NCBI RefSeq assembly: GCF_036378875.1
Contig: NZ_DASUVO010000060.1
Coordinates: 25,567 to 89,566 of the forward strand
Reading direction: 5' to 3'
Source: Actinophytocola sp036378875
GTDB lineage: Bacteria > Actinomycetota > Actinomycetes > Mycobacteriales > Pseudonocardiaceae
Length of the DNA: 64,000 bases
The number at the start of each line of letters is the position of its first letter. The first letter of the stretch is position 1. Made by a program: the position numbers and the translations under genes. Positions 33,616 through 42,861 of the stretch are shown one piece after another. The notes beneath the pieces are model-generated. The model saw only the letters and a program-made list of their open reading frames with translations, was not told the DNA's origin and made no database searches.

Positions 33616-33619
33616 CGCG

Positions 33620-34180
33620 GTGCCACGTACCGCTGATCACGACCTGCGCCGGGGACAGGTCTCCGACGCGCTGCTGCGGGTGATCGCCCGCGCCGGGTTC
33701 GCCGAGGCGAGCATGGCCGCGATCGCCGCGGAGGCCGGCGTCTCCGTCGGCCTCATCCAGCGCTACTTCTCGACGAAGGACGAGCTGCTCGAGTTCGCGT
33801 TCGGCTGCCTGACGGACCGGACGTTCCAACGCCTCGACACCGCGTGGGGGGAACGCCGCGAGGGCGAGGACATCGCCGACACCGTGTACCGGATGCTCGA
33901 GACGATGCTGCCACTCGACGAGGAACGGTTCGCCGAGGCGCTGGTGTGGGTCGCTTTCCTCGCCGGCACGTTGCCAGCGCACCCGGCGCTGTCGCTGCAC
34001 GCGGCCGCGATGCGCCAGATGCACGAGGCGCTGGGAGCGGAGACCTCACATGTGGAAGCCGTCCTGCTCACGTCCGTTGTGGACGGTCTGATCCTGGACA
34101 TGGTCACCAACCCGGCGGACGTCACACCGGAACTGGCGACGCGCGGCCTGCGGCTGGCCGTCGATCGGGTGTTCAGGTGA
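33620..34180 (+). CDS. TetR-family regulator
   Basis: A 186-residue TetR protein. N-terminal HTH: 'LLRVIARAGFAEASMAAIAAEAGVSVGLIQRYFSTKDELLEF' region, about residues 18-58; the C-terminal part is the helical ligand domain of the BetI-like type. Start GTG 33620 lies 5 bp after a palindromic operator, so autorepression is likely. Its stop overlaps the start of the membrane protein gene downstream (GTGA), which is its probable target. Confidence 0.9.
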   Translation: MPRTADHDLRRGQVSDALLRVIARAGFAEASMAAIAAEAGVSVGLIQRYFSTKDELLEFAFGCLTDRTFQRLDTAWGERREGEDIADTVYRMLETMLPLDEERFAEALVWVAFLAGTLPAHPALSLHAAAMRQMHEALGAETSHVEAVLLTSVVDGLILDMVTNPADVTPELATRGLRLAVDRVFR

Positions 34181-34899
34181 GCGTCGCGTTCGCCGCTTCC
34201 CTGGCGGCGCTGGCCTTGCTGGACAGCACGAGCGTGGGCACGCTGTTCGTGCCCGTCGTGCTCATGCTCTCGCCGGGCCGACCTCGGGTCGTGCCGATCC
34301 TGTACTACCTGGCCACGATCACCGTCTTCTACCTGACGATCGGCGTGCTGGTCGCGCTCGGCGGCGGCGTTCTGCGCACCGGCCTCGGTTCGGTGTTCGC
34401 CGGTGACCGGGGCTACTGGCTGGAGTTGGCGGCCGGCGTCGCCCTGTTCGCGCTGAGCTTCCGCTTCGACCCGAAACGCCGAGCGGCCAAGGGAAAGTCA
34501 CCGACCGCGACCTGGACCGAGCGGGTGCACCGAACCACCGGTTCACGGCGTGCGCTCATCGCACTGGCAATCATGGCCGGCACACTCGAGGTCGCCACGA
34601 TGTTCCCCTACCTGGGTGCGATAGCCATGCTCGCTGGTGTGGCGTGGCCCATTCAGGTGGCGGTGCTCGCGGTCTACTGCGTGGTGATGGTGCTACCGGC
34701 GCTGCTACTTCTCGCCCTGCGAACGGCTTTGTCGGAACGTGTCACCCCGATACTCGAACGCGCCAACACGTGGTTCCAGCGCCATGCGACCTCCGCCACC
34801 GGCTGGATCCTGGCCATCGTCGGCTTCCTGCTTGTTCGCGACGCCGCGTACCAGCTTGGGTTCTTCGCGCAAATGGGTGGCGCGAGTGCGGGATCATAG
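34177..34899 (+). CDS. GAP/LysE-like multi-pass membrane protein
   Basis: From GTG 34177, a 240-residue protein with about six membrane helices, beginning 'SVAFAASLAALALLDSTSV' and with a cytoplasmic basic loop ('FRFDPKRRAAKGKSPTATW') near the middle. This matches GAP (Sap) family proteins, LysE-like membrane proteins linked in mycobacteria to glycolipid export. Here it is translationally coupled to a TetR regulator and may export a compound sensed by it. Substrate unknown. Confidence 0.75.
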   Translation: MSVAFAASLAALALLDSTSVGTLFVPVVLMLSPGRPRVVPILYYLATITVFYLTIGVLVALGGGVLRTGLGSVFAGDRGYWLELAAGVALFALSFRFDPKRRAAKGKSPTATWTERVHRTTGSRRALIALAIMAGTLEVATMFPYLGAIAMLAGVAWPIQVAVLAVYCVVMVLPALLLLALRTALSERVTPILERANTWFQRHATSATGWILAIVGFLLVRDAAYQLGFFAQMGGASAGS

Positions 34900-34904
34900 G
34901 AGTG

Positions 34905-37773
34905 ATGTCCACAAGACTGGCGTTTGGGGTGACAACCGAGCCCGGGTCGCGCTGCTGGTTGCCGACCTCGGGCGGTAAGGCGACGCCAGTCGAGGGTCGG
35001 GCCGGGGTCGGCTCGCCGGTTGCCGTTGGCCCGGCCGACGCCGAACCCGAAACTGTGCGGGAGGCTGTCGAACAGCTCACTGTGCTGGTGGCCGGTGGGA
35101 CCGAGGTGGCCGCGGGGTGCGGGCGTCGATCTCGGCAGCGGCTTCACGTCGGCGCGGCTGGTCGGTGCCCCCGGCGACCGGCGCGACGCGGTGCTCGCCG
35201 CACTGAGGTTCCTCGGCACGCAGGACGCACACCGGCTGGGTGACCGGTCCAGCGTTCTGGTGGCACTGTTCGGGCTGTCAGCGACCAAACGGGTCGGCGC
35301 GGTCGCGAACACGGCAATCGTCGAGCAGCGTTGGGCCGCACTGCAGCTGGCCTCGGCCGTGTCCGACCTTCTCGGGCCGGAGCAGTTGGAGCGCGTGCTC
35401 GAGCTACACGCCCCGAACGGCGTCGACCCGTTCCCGCGGGGCGCGGCGTCCACACTGTCTGATCACCTTTCCCGGAGCCTGACGCGCTATCAGCGGCCGA
35501 GAAGGCTGGCGCTGGTCGTCAGCCTGTGGCAACACGTGTGCACGCAACTGCTCGATCGGCAGCGGATGGTCAGACTGCCCTCGACGCAGACCCGAGCCGA
35601 TCGGATCGACAGGCTCCGCGAGCGCCACCGCGCCCACTTCGACGAGGCGATCGTGCGAGAGCTGACGAGGGACGTCGGCGACGGCCCGACGCTGGCCGCC
35701 GCGGCCCGCTGGCGGCCCCCACGGTGGTGGGCCGCAGCGGAGTTGAAGTTCCTGGTGCACGACGCCATCGCGGCGACCGCGCTGCTGCGGTTCGCCAGGA
35801 CCATGTCCGACGAAGGTCTCGAGGCCGCCGCGCGGAAACACCAGAGCGAGTTGGCCGCGGCCGACGCCTGCCTGACCGACGGTGAGCGGAGGGCGGCGAG
35901 TCGCCACGGCGAGGGCGCCTACAGCCATCCGGCACGACCAGGGCGCTATGTCCATGACCTGGCCCAGAAGCTGCGGCCAGACCGGACGATCACCAAGAAG
36001 ACCGAGAACTACGTGCGGCAACGGGTCGCCATGGCCCGCAACTACGGTGTCGTCGTCCTGGACGCGGTGGCCGATCTCCTCGTGGAGACGGACGAGCAAC
36101 CACTGCAGAACTGTTGGGACACCTGCAAACCGTGGCACGCCGATGCGCTTCGCCAGTGGCGCGCCGCCGCGGGGTTCGGGCGTGATCCTGGCGGCTGGGA
36201 GCAGCCGCCGCTGCCGGACGCGCACGCCGACGGTCCACAGCAGACACTCGCGCAGCGGGCGGCCGCGGGCGATCCGGCCTCCCTGGAAGCACCACATGAT
36301 CTGCTCTGGTACGCCGACCTGGCCGACGCCCTGGCGCCGTTCTACGGCAACGAGGCCGCCACCATGCGGCATTCGCGGCCCGCACCCGAGCTGGACTACG
36401 ACCCACCGGCGCCACCGCCGGACCCGAGCCGCCCGCGTGCCGACTCCGTGCCACTGGCGGCCGCCGGTGTCGCCCAGCTGGTCGCGTTCGGCGCGACTCC
36501 GCCGCCCCGCTGCGGAAGCTGGCCGGAGTTGGTCACGGGGGTCATGGCGGACGCGGCGGTCGCCGAGGCCAGCGTCGGGGTCTTCCCGATCCCACCCGAA
36601 CTGTCTGCTGTGGACAAACAGGTCCTCCCCGGCACCGGGCTGTCCATCGAACTGGGCCGCGAGCCGAGGCAACTGGCCGGATGGTCCAGTTACATGGGCA
36701 ACTGCATCGGCGGGTCGTGGTATGCCGAACAGGCCCATCGTGGCCAGTGCGTGCTGATTGCGTTGCGCGACAGTGGCGATGGTCGCAGCGTCGCCAACCT
36801 CGACATTCGACGACGCGTCACCGGCTGGCAGATCCACGAGCTGCGTGCGCGCTTCAACGACACCGTTGACCCGACTGTGGAAGAGCACGTCACCCGGTGG
36901 GTGAAGGCATTGGCGCCACCGGAGGCATTCACCCTCGAACCAGCGTTGCCCATCCCGCCCGTGCGCCCTCGCTCGTCCCGCCGTTCTGGCGCCGGACGCC
37001 TGCCAGCGGACCTGACACGCGCCTTGACAACCGAAGTGGAACGAGAGCTGGCCGCAGCACAGGCCACATCCGCGCGGCGGACGTATGCCGTGCTGGCGCG
37101 CGGACTCGGACGGCCTGGGCAGCCGGCCGACTTCGAACCGGACGCGGCGGTGGTCGCACTGAAGCGCCTCGGCCCGGCCCAGCATGTCGAACTGCTTCGC
37201 ACTGCCCTGAACGACGGGCTCGGCGCACCAGCCCTGTGGCGGACCACACGCGTTCGCCCGCTCGCCGCCGCGGTCGAGAGGCTCGACCCAAGACTGCGTG
37301 AATACGACCGGCTCATCACGCTGACCGACGGTGCACCACTCCCCCGGATGCTTCGAACCCTGGTGCGCCGCCCGGAGATCGCCCCGGCCCACGCCATGGA
37401 CGATGTGGCGCGGGCGGTACGCAAAGCCATGGGCGAACTGGCCGGCGACGACGCGCTGGCCCGATCGGTGGCCCGCCGGCCGTCACGCGAGTTGTTGTGC
37501 GCGCTGGTCATCGCCACGACCTGCACCCCTCCGTCCACAGTGGACAACAGGGTGCGACTGGTGGTGCCGGGAACCACCACGGTACCGGGCTTTCCGGCCA
37601 CCGACCTGTTCGACGAGGACGGGCCGTGGCAGCACGCCATCGCGTCGGCGGCCGAACTCGGCGCACCGGTGGCGTTGTTCGGCCAGCGGGTAGCCGAACA
37701 CGGCCTGTTCATCCCGGCCGCGCTGCTCGGACGAGGCGGCTGGCCCGCCTTGTGGAGTCGCGCATACCGCTGA
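34905..37773 (+). pseudogene. Large PcfJ-like domain protein, frameshifted near N-terminus
   Basis: AGGAG precedes ATG 34905, which opens 'MSTRLAFGVTTEPGSRCW' and continues to 'VLVAGGTEVAAG'. At the GGGG run 35114-35117 the coding signal jumps to the next frame ('GVDLGSGFTSARLVGAPG') and stays open to 37773. Deleting one G gives about 955 residues. Residues about 570-650 contain 'GWSSYMGNCIGG', 'GQCVLIALRD' and 'SVANLDIRRRV', resembling PcfJ-like domains of mobile-element proteins. The rest is helical. Function is unknown. It is one of several genes broken by one base, so sequencing error is possible. Confidence 0.6.
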
Positions 37774-37982
37774 ACGACTCATGGCAGCGCGCGGTAATTC
37801 GAGTAGTGTTTGTCATGTGAACTGGGGGTTCTCGTTGTCGCGACTGTCGACAACCGATAACCGTGGCGTGCCCGCACGCGATTCACACCGCTCGAAGTGG
37901 TCTGTCCGAAACGGTCCCGATGCTGAAGGACCGGTCGCACCACGAAGTTCTGGTGCTGATCCATGACGTGAGAGGTTTCTTG
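37774..37982. other. Upstream region of the beta-helix gene
   Basis: A 209 bp gap without gene. The plus-strand frame is open but has no coding character before ATG 37983. It probably holds the promoter; no clear -35/-10 pair stands out. Confidence 0.35.
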
Positions 37983-39320
37983 ATGCCACAAAGCACAAGC
38001 TTCCGAAGACGAACCGTCGTCCCCGCGGCCACAGTGGTCGCGCTGGGAGCAGTCACCCTGACCGCCGCACCGGCCCAGGCCGCCGACTACGACGTGCCCT
38101 GCGATCCGACCGCGCTGGTCAAGGCAGTGGCCACGGCCAACGCCTCCGCCGCCGCGGACACCCTGTCCCTGGCGCCGAACTGCGTCTACACACTCACCAC
38201 TGCGGCCGACACCACGTGGGCCTCCGGACTGCCCGCCATCGAGGGAAAGCTCACCATCAACGGCAACCACGCCACGATCGGCCGAGCCAAGGGCGCACCC
38301 CAGTTCCGGATCATCACCAACTGGGGCGACCTGACTCTCAACGCGGTCACCATCACCGGCGGCCACGCCCCAGACGGCGTCGGCACCAACACGTACGGGG
38401 AAGGAAACTCGGGCAAGTCCGGTGGCGGTATCTACAACTGGGGTCCGTTGACCATCACCAACAGCGTGATCACCGGCAACGTCGCCGGCTCGGGTGCTCC
38501 CGGCGCTGACGCCACCGCCACCACCCAGGCGGGCCGCGGCGGACTCGGCGGTTTCGGCGGTGGCGTCTCCTCCTACGGTTCCACCCTGATCCCACTGACC
38601 ATCACCGACAGCCTGGTCACCGACAACGCGACCGGCGCAGGCGGTCGGGGCGGCAACGGCATAGGCACGACGGCAGGAGCGGATGGCGGCTCGGGCGGGT
38701 TCGGCGGCGGCGTCGAGGTCATCAGGGGCACCGTCCTGCGGATCACCGGCAGCACCATCACCGGCAACATCACCGCGGGCGGCGCCGACGGTGGTTCGGG
38801 TGGTCCCAACGGCGGCAGCTCTGGCGACGGCGGTGGCGGCGGTTCGGGCGCCGGGGTGTTCATGTCCACCGACCAAGGCCGACCGCTGTACCCGGTCATC
38901 ACCGGCACCGGGATCACCGGCAACCAGACAGGCCACGGCGGCGACGCCGGTTTCGCTGCGCCCAGCGGCTACACGGGCTGGGCTGGCTACGGCGGCCGAG
39001 GCGGCGGTCTGAGCGTCTTCTACGACACCCTCACCCTCGACGGCGGAACCGTCAGCGGCAACGTCGCGGGCGAAACCGGCACCGGCGCGTTTCCCAGCCC
39101 CGCCAACGGCGGAGGCATCTACACCCTGAGCGCACAGGTCACACTGACCAACGGCGCGGCAGTGAGCGGCAACCACCCGAACAACTGCTACAACGTCGCC
39201 GACGTACCGGGCTGCGTCAACAACCAGCCCACCACCACCCAACGCACCAACAACACCACCGTCCTGAACCAGCACCTCGACGACCTCACCATCGCACTCT
39301 CAGCACGGTCAGGCAGATAA
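37983..39320 (+). CDS. Secreted glycine-rich parallel beta-helix protein
   Basis: From ATG 37983 (GAGAGG upstream), 445 residues. A Sec signal peptide ('RRRTVVPAATVVALGAVT' ending 'APAQA') is followed by repeated beta-helix rungs of the type 'LTITNSVITGNVAG', 'LRITGSTITGNITAGG' and 'LTLDGGTVSGNVAG', separated by long glycine loops. This resembles pectate-lyase-like or polymorphic outer-membrane-type right-handed helices. No catalytic residues are obvious, so an adhesive or structural surface role is as likely as an enzyme role. A strong hairpin terminator follows at once. Confidence 0.75.
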   Translation: MPQSTSFRRRTVVPAATVVALGAVTLTAAPAQAADYDVPCDPTALVKAVATANASAAADTLSLAPNCVYTLTTAADTTWASGLPAIEGKLTINGNHATIGRAKGAPQFRIITNWGDLTLNAVTITGGHAPDGVGTNTYGEGNSGKSGGGIYNWGPLTITNSVITGNVAGSGAPGADATATTQAGRGGLGGFGGGVSSYGSTLIPLTITDSLVTDNATGAGGRGGNGIGTTAGADGGSGGFGGGVEVIRGTVLRITGSTITGNITAGGADGGSGGPNGGSSGDGGGGGSGAGVFMSTDQGRPLYPVITGTGITGNQTGHGGDAGFAAPSGYTGWAGYGGRGGGLSVFYDTLTLDGGTVSGNVAGETGTGAFPSPANGGGIYTLSAQVTLTNGAAVSGNHPNNCYNVADVPGCVNNQPTTTQRTNNTTVLNQHLDDLTIALSARSGR

Positions 39321-39324
39321 AGAC

Positions 39325-39368
39325 CCGGGGTTCGTGCCCAGCCGGTCCCCCGGCCAGGCACGAACCCC
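39325..39368 (+). terminator. Strong hairpin after beta-helix gene
   Basis: CGGGGTTCGTGCC (39325-39337) pairs perfectly over 13 bp with 39356-39368. It begins 4 bp after the stop codon. There is no T-run, as common in actinobacteria. Confidence 0.75.
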
Positions 39369-39521
39369 GAAACCCAGCACAAGAACGGAGTCCCCGGACA
39401 AGCAGTCCACCAACGGAACCACGCTGGGTCAGGAACCAACCGCAACATGGGGGTGTGGGGGGTCGCCCCCCACAACAAACAAGGACACCGGGAAGACGCA
39501 AAGCGTCGAACACGCGGAACG

Positions 39522-39595
39522 TGGGGCGGGTGGGGCTCGAACCCACGGCCAAAGGATTATGAGTCCTCTGCTCTAACCAACTGAGCTACCGCCCC
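39522..39595 (-). tRNA. tRNA with anticodon CAT (Ile2 or elongator Met)
   Basis: A 74-base cloverleaf on the minus strand. The acceptor GGGGCGG pairs with CCGCCCC, discriminator A; D-arm AGCTCAGTTGGTTAGAGC; anticodon loop CTCATAA with anticodon CAT; T-loop TTCGAGC. It is not the initiator tRNA, because it lacks the three G-C pairs in the anticodon stem. The stem sequence GAGGA/TCCTT resembles tRNA-Ile2, whose C34 is changed to lysidine, but elongator Met cannot be excluded by eye. Confidence 0.9.
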
Positions 39596-39611
39596 CGGGG
39601 TGGGGCCAAGG

Positions 39612-40601
39612 TTACTGGCTGCCGGTGGCGAGCCAGGTGGCGACCTCCGACAGGAGGCGGGTCTTCAGGTCCGCGGGCGCGGCGGAGGCCTGGATGCCGC
39701 TCGCCGCGAGGAACGCGAGGTCCTCGTCCGTGAGACCGAGCGCGGTCCGGCAGATCTCGTACTGTCCCGTGAGCCCGACCCCGAACAGCAGTGGGTCGTC
39801 GGTCGACAGGGCCACCGGCACCCCGGCCGCGAGGAAGGTCTTCAGCGGGATCGTCGACAGTTCGTGCACGCCGAACGGCGGGTACGACGTGGGGCAGATC
39901 TCGAGTGCCACGCTTCGCGCGGCGAGCATGTCGACGACCTGGGGGTCGGTCGCGGCCGAGGTGCCGTGGCCGATCCTCGTGGCGCCGAGAAGTTCGACGC
40001 ACTCTCGCACGTGCGCAGCGGGTGTGTAGAAACCCGAGTGTGGTGCGGTGAGCAGCCCGGCATCCCGTGCCACCCGGAACGCCGGCGCGAAGTCCGCCAC
40101 GACGGCGCCGCGTTCGTCGTTGGAGAGGCCGAAGCCCACGACCCCCTCATATCTCGCCGCGAGGCGGGCCAGTGTCAGTGCGTGGGCGGGTGGACGCACC
40201 CAGCTCGACGCCACGAGCACGCCGACCGGGATGGGCGCCGCGGCCGCCCCGGCGAGCACTGCCTCCAGGGCGGGTTCGAGGCCACCGAACACCGGCGCGT
40301 ACGCCGTCGGATCGACCTGGATCTCCAGCCAGCGGCACCCGTCGGCCGCGTCGTCCGTGGCGGCCTCGACGATGACGCGGCGGATGTCGGCCGGGGTGCG
40401 GAGCACGGCGCGGGACGCGTCGTAGCGGTCCTGGAAGGCCGCCCAGGTCCCGGCCGCGCTGGGCAGAGGTGGGGGCACCCTGATCCCGTAACGGCCGGCC
40501 AGCTCGGTGAGCGTGGCCGGCCGCATGGCACCGGTCAGATGCAGGTGGAGCTGCGCCTTGGGCAGCTCCCGTATGTCACGGTTTGGTGAGGGCAGGTTCA
40601 C
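39612..40601 (-). CDS. Adenosine deaminase-family amidohydrolase
   Basis: From GTG 40601, 329 residues. Metal ligands and catalytic residues of the ADA family are visible: 'KAQLHLHLTGAM' (two His), 'APHSGF' (His), 'RIGHGTSA' (His) and 'LSTDDPLLFG' (two Asp). The catalytic Glu of 'HAGE' in true adenosine deaminases is replaced by 'HSGF', so it may act on another amine such as an aminodeoxyfutalosine- or adenine-like substrate, or be altered. The frame is open upstream, but that part overlaps the YtxH-like gene. The start overlaps the upstream gene by 26 bp. Confidence 0.85.
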   Translation of the reverse strand: MNLPSPNRDIRELPKAQLHLHLTGAMRPATLTELAGRYGIRVPPPLPSAAGTWAAFQDRYDASRAVLRTPADIRRVIVEAATDDAADGCRWLEIQVDPTAYAPVFGGLEPALEAVLAGAAAAPIPVGVLVASSWVRPPAHALTLARLAARYEGVVGFGLSNDERGAVVADFAPAFRVARDAGLLTAPHSGFYTPAAHVRECVELLGATRIGHGTSAATDPQVVDMLAARSVALEICPTSYPPFGVHELSTIPLKTFLAAGVPVALSTDDPLLFGVGLTGQYEICRTALGLTDEDLAFLAASGIQASAAPADLKTRLLSEVATWLATGSQ

Positions 40602-40812
40602 GCAGACCGTTGCTCTGTTGAGGAGCGGACTTGTGCCGGTTTCCCAGGCCGGTCTTCTCGCCGACCTTGGCACGTGCCACACCGGCCACGCCCTGCACGG
40701 CCGGATGGTCAGCGATCTTGCGATAGGTCCGCATGATCTGGTCGTATCGGCCCCGCCCGGCCTTCGCGCCAAACACGTACCCGACCGCGGCGCCCACGAT
40801 GAACGCCTTCAT
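40576..40812 (-). CDS. Small YtxH-like protein
   Basis: A 78-residue protein with GGAGGCGAGG upstream of ATG 40812. It starts with a hydrophobic glycine segment 'FIVGAAVGYVFGAKAGRGRY', the 'GAKAGR' signature of YtxH-like actinobacterial proteins, then a helical charged tail. Probably membrane-associated. Its end overlaps the start of the adenosine-deaminase-like gene by 26 bp, so the two are coupled. Confidence 0.8.
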   Translation of the reverse strand: MKAFIVGAAVGYVFGAKAGRGRYDQIMRTYRKIADHPAVQGVAGVARAKVGEKTGLGNRHKSAPQQSNGLREPALTKP

Positions 40813-40940
40813 GTGTCCTCGCCTCCCTTTGGCTCAACCAGCCGCTGTGGGTCCATCATCCCTCAGGGGAGTCCCCTGTGCCGGGCGCTGTGAAACCATG
40901 CGCTACAGTTACACCTCGTCGGACCGAGTCCGACGAGCGA

Positions 40941-41013
40941 TCCTCCATAGCTCAATTGGCAGAGCATTCGACTGTTAATCGAAGGGTTGCTGGTTCGAGT
41001 CCAGCTGGAGGAG
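40941..41013 (+). tRNA. tRNA-Asn (anticodon GTT)
   Basis: A 73-base cloverleaf: acceptor TCCTCCA with TGGAGGA, discriminator G; D-arm GCTCAATTGGCAGAGC; anticodon stem TTCGA/TCGAA with loop CTGTTAA; T-loop TTCGAGT. CCA is not encoded. A rho-independent terminator follows 4 bases later. Confidence 0.95.
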
Positions 41014-41017
41014 CTTC

Positions 41018-41050
41018 ACCCCAGGTCAGTGACCTGGGGTCTTTGTTTTT
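41018..41050 (+). terminator. Rho-independent terminator after tRNA-Asn
   Basis: ACCCCAGGT (41018-41026) pairs with ACCTGGGGT (41032-41040) around CAGTG, followed by CTTTGTTTTT. It is the clearest classical terminator in the window. Confidence 0.9.
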
Positions 41051-41397
41051 GATCATGACCGTCCCTTTGCCCGTCAGGTACGCGTCAGGTTTGACACGTA
41101 GTCTGGTTGCACAGATGTTCGACCAAGGCGGCGCTGGCTGATCATTCAAGCCTTCGAGGACTTGATGACCTGCAGGGCTTCGGCACCCTCAGTGATGAGC
41201 CGGACCGTCGTCCCGGGCCCTGTGGGCCGCGCTCGTCGCTTGGCTCGTCAAGCTCGGTCTCCGCGCCAGCTCAGGCAATGCAGGGCGCTGGTCCGAAGAC
41301 GGTCCGTGGTTGGTCTGAGTCCTGCCGACCACTCCTGTCGGCCCGCGATCCTGGTTCGGCCGTTAGCTCGCCCAGACCACGGACCAGGAGGAACCCC
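41051..41397. other. Intergenic region upstream of secreted protein
   Basis: No gene is supported. A TTGACA at about 41092-41097 could be a -35 box, with GATGTT as a weak -10 after 17 bp. The long open frame across it has no coding bias. Confidence 0.35.
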
Positions 41398-41835
41398 ATG
41401 TCACTTCGCGCAAAACTCGTACACGCGGCCGTCGGCGTCGCGCTTGCCGCCAGCTCGCTCATCGCGGTGGCCGAGCCCGCTCAGGCCGCCAACACATGCC
41501 GGGAAAGTCAAACTATCGACGGTTGGCAGATGGGCGTCTGCCTGACCAAGATCGGCGTCCAGGTCCGAGGAGACGTCTACATCAATCAGAGGGGTGCAAC
41601 CAACTGCAACCTTTGGGTTGAACTCTGGGACGACGACAACAATCAGTACACGCGGGACGGTTGGCCGTGCGGCAACCTACCCAACGGCGGCCGGCCGGTG
41701 ATGGGCAAGTCGTTCTACCATTCCGAATGCGAGCTGCTCCACTCGCACGCGTTGATCGAATGGCTTGACGCGAGCGGGCGGCCCACGGGCAAGGTCAGCC
41801 GGTACGGCGACAGCGCGAAACTAGCGGCTTGCTAA
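41398..41835 (+). CDS. Small secreted cysteine-rich protein
   Basis: ATG 41398 follows CAGGAGG. The 145-residue protein has a Sec signal peptide ('MSLRAKLVHAAVGVALAASS' ending 'AQAA'). The mature part of about 115 residues has six cysteines ('NTCRES', 'GVCLTK', 'TNCNLW', 'WPCGNL', 'SECELL' and the final Cys), consistent with three disulfides. Three tryptophans and a beta-rich pattern suggest a compact extracellular domain. Family not recognised; an enzyme, inhibitor or surface protein are all possible. Confidence 0.7.
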   Translation: MSLRAKLVHAAVGVALAASSLIAVAEPAQAANTCRESQTIDGWQMGVCLTKIGVQVRGDVYINQRGATNCNLWVELWDDDNNQYTRDGWPCGNLPNGGRPVMGKSFYHSECELLHSHALIEWLDASGRPTGKVSRYGDSAKLAAC

Positions 41836-42090
41836 CCAGGACACCGAACCAACGGCATCTTGAGAGGCCCCTAGCGTGGGGACCGAGCCGCTATCGACCG
41901 CGCGAGGGTCGTGGGCGGCCACTCCCCCGCTGCGGGCGTGCCGTGTAGACCGGCCGTCCCACGGGCGAGGCGGTGGAAGTGGGATTCGAGGCTTTGATCT
42001 CGAGCCTCGTCGACCCGATCCGGCGAGCCGCGATGAGTTCTGGGGCCTCCGGCGGTCGTACTGTCGATTCGGCTACCGAGGAGACTTCTG

Positions 42091-42654
42091 ATGCGCAGCG
42101 TGACCTATTCCATGAGCCTCTCACTTGACGGTTACATCGTCGGGCCGGACGGCGGCTTCGACTGGGGCACGCCCGACGAGGACGTCTTTCACTTCGCCAC
42201 CGACGAGGTACGAGGGCTCGCCGTTCACCTGTTGGGCCGACGGCTGTACGAGACGATGCTGTACTGGGAGACCGCCGAGCAGGATCCGTCGCTCGACGAC
42301 TCGAGGCTCGAGTTCGCCGCGATCTGGAACCGGCTCCCCAAGGTGGTGTTCTCCTCCACGCTGTCGACGGTGCGGGGCAATGCCCGCCTGGCTTCCGGCG
42401 GCCTGGCGGAGGAGATCGCGCGACTGCGAGCCGAGCCGGGAGAGGGCAACATCGGGATCGGCGGCGCGACCCTCGCCTCCGAGGCGGCCGCGCTGGGTCT
42501 GATCGACGAGTACCGGGCCAGGGTCTACCCGGTGCTGGCTGGCGGTGGCATCCCGTTCTTTCCCCAGCGCGAGCGCCACGTGGATCTCGAACTCGTCGAG
42601 ACCCGCACCTTCAACTCGAGGGTCGTCTTCCTCCGCTACCGGGTGGCGCGCTAG
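42091..42654 (+). CDS. Dihydrofolate reductase-like (RibD C-terminal) protein
   Basis: A 187-residue protein with 'YSMSLSLDGYIVGPDGGFDW' at the start, 'LLGRRLYETMLYW', 'VVFSSTLSTV', 'GNIGIGGATLASEAAALGLI' and 'VYPVLAGGGIPFF', all hallmarks of the DHFR-like RibD_C family. NAD(P)H-dependent reduction of a pterin- or pyrimidine-like substrate is the family role; the true substrate is not known. It stands alone; its end overlaps a possible small gene on the other strand. Confidence 0.9.
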   Translation: MRSVTYSMSLSLDGYIVGPDGGFDWGTPDEDVFHFATDEVRGLAVHLLGRRLYETMLYWETAEQDPSLDDSRLEFAAIWNRLPKVVFSSTLSTVRGNARLASGGLAEEIARLRAEPGEGNIGIGGATLASEAAALGLIDEYRARVYPVLAGGGIPFFPQRERHVDLELVETRTFNSRVVFLRYRVAR

Positions 42655-42772
42655 CCGGCGGGGTTGTTCGCGCGACGACGCGGCGGATGTTCTCCAACTG
42701 CTCCACCGACAGCGTCGGGGCGGCGGCCACGAGACGTTTCATGAACGCCTCGACTGAGTGAGCGTCGGTCAT
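42611..42772 (-). CDS. Possible small hypothetical protein (53 aa)
   Basis: ATG 42772 opens 'MTDAHSVEAFMKRLVAAAPT' followed by 'LSVEQLENIRRVVARTTPP'. This helical pattern resembles short actinobacterial proteins of unknown function, and codons show GC3 bias. It overlaps the 3' end of the RibD-like gene by 44 bp on the opposite strand, and I see no clear ribosome-binding site. Confidence 0.35.
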   Translation of the reverse strand: MTDAHSVEAFMKRLVAAAPTLSVEQLENIRRVVARTTPPASAPPGSGGRRPSS

Positions 42773-42826
42773 GCCAGTCAGATGGCCGCCCCCGAACGGG
42801 CCGCTCCCGAGGTCGCTCGATCGTGT

Positions 42827-42854
42827 GGCCCCCGGGCACTCGCGCCCGGGGGCC
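42827..42854 (-). terminator. GC hairpin after the propeller gene
   Basis: GGCCCCCGGGC (42827-42837) pairs with its reverse complement at 42844-42854 around a 6-base loop. On the minus strand it follows the stop of the gene at 42862 by 7 bases. No T-run. Confidence 0.7.
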
Positions 42855-42861
42855 GGTCGGC

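Noticed and set aside
35404..37392. 662-residue minus-strand frame
   Set aside because: Antisense to the PcfJ-like gene, whose frame has proper coding bias.
37779..39275. 498-residue minus-strand frame of Ala/Val/Gly/Asp repeats
   Set aside because: Mirror of the glycine-rich beta-helix gene; no signal peptide or start context.
39522..39595. Initiator tRNA-Met
   Set aside because: The anticodon is CAT, but the anticodon stem lacks the three consecutive G-C pairs of initiators.
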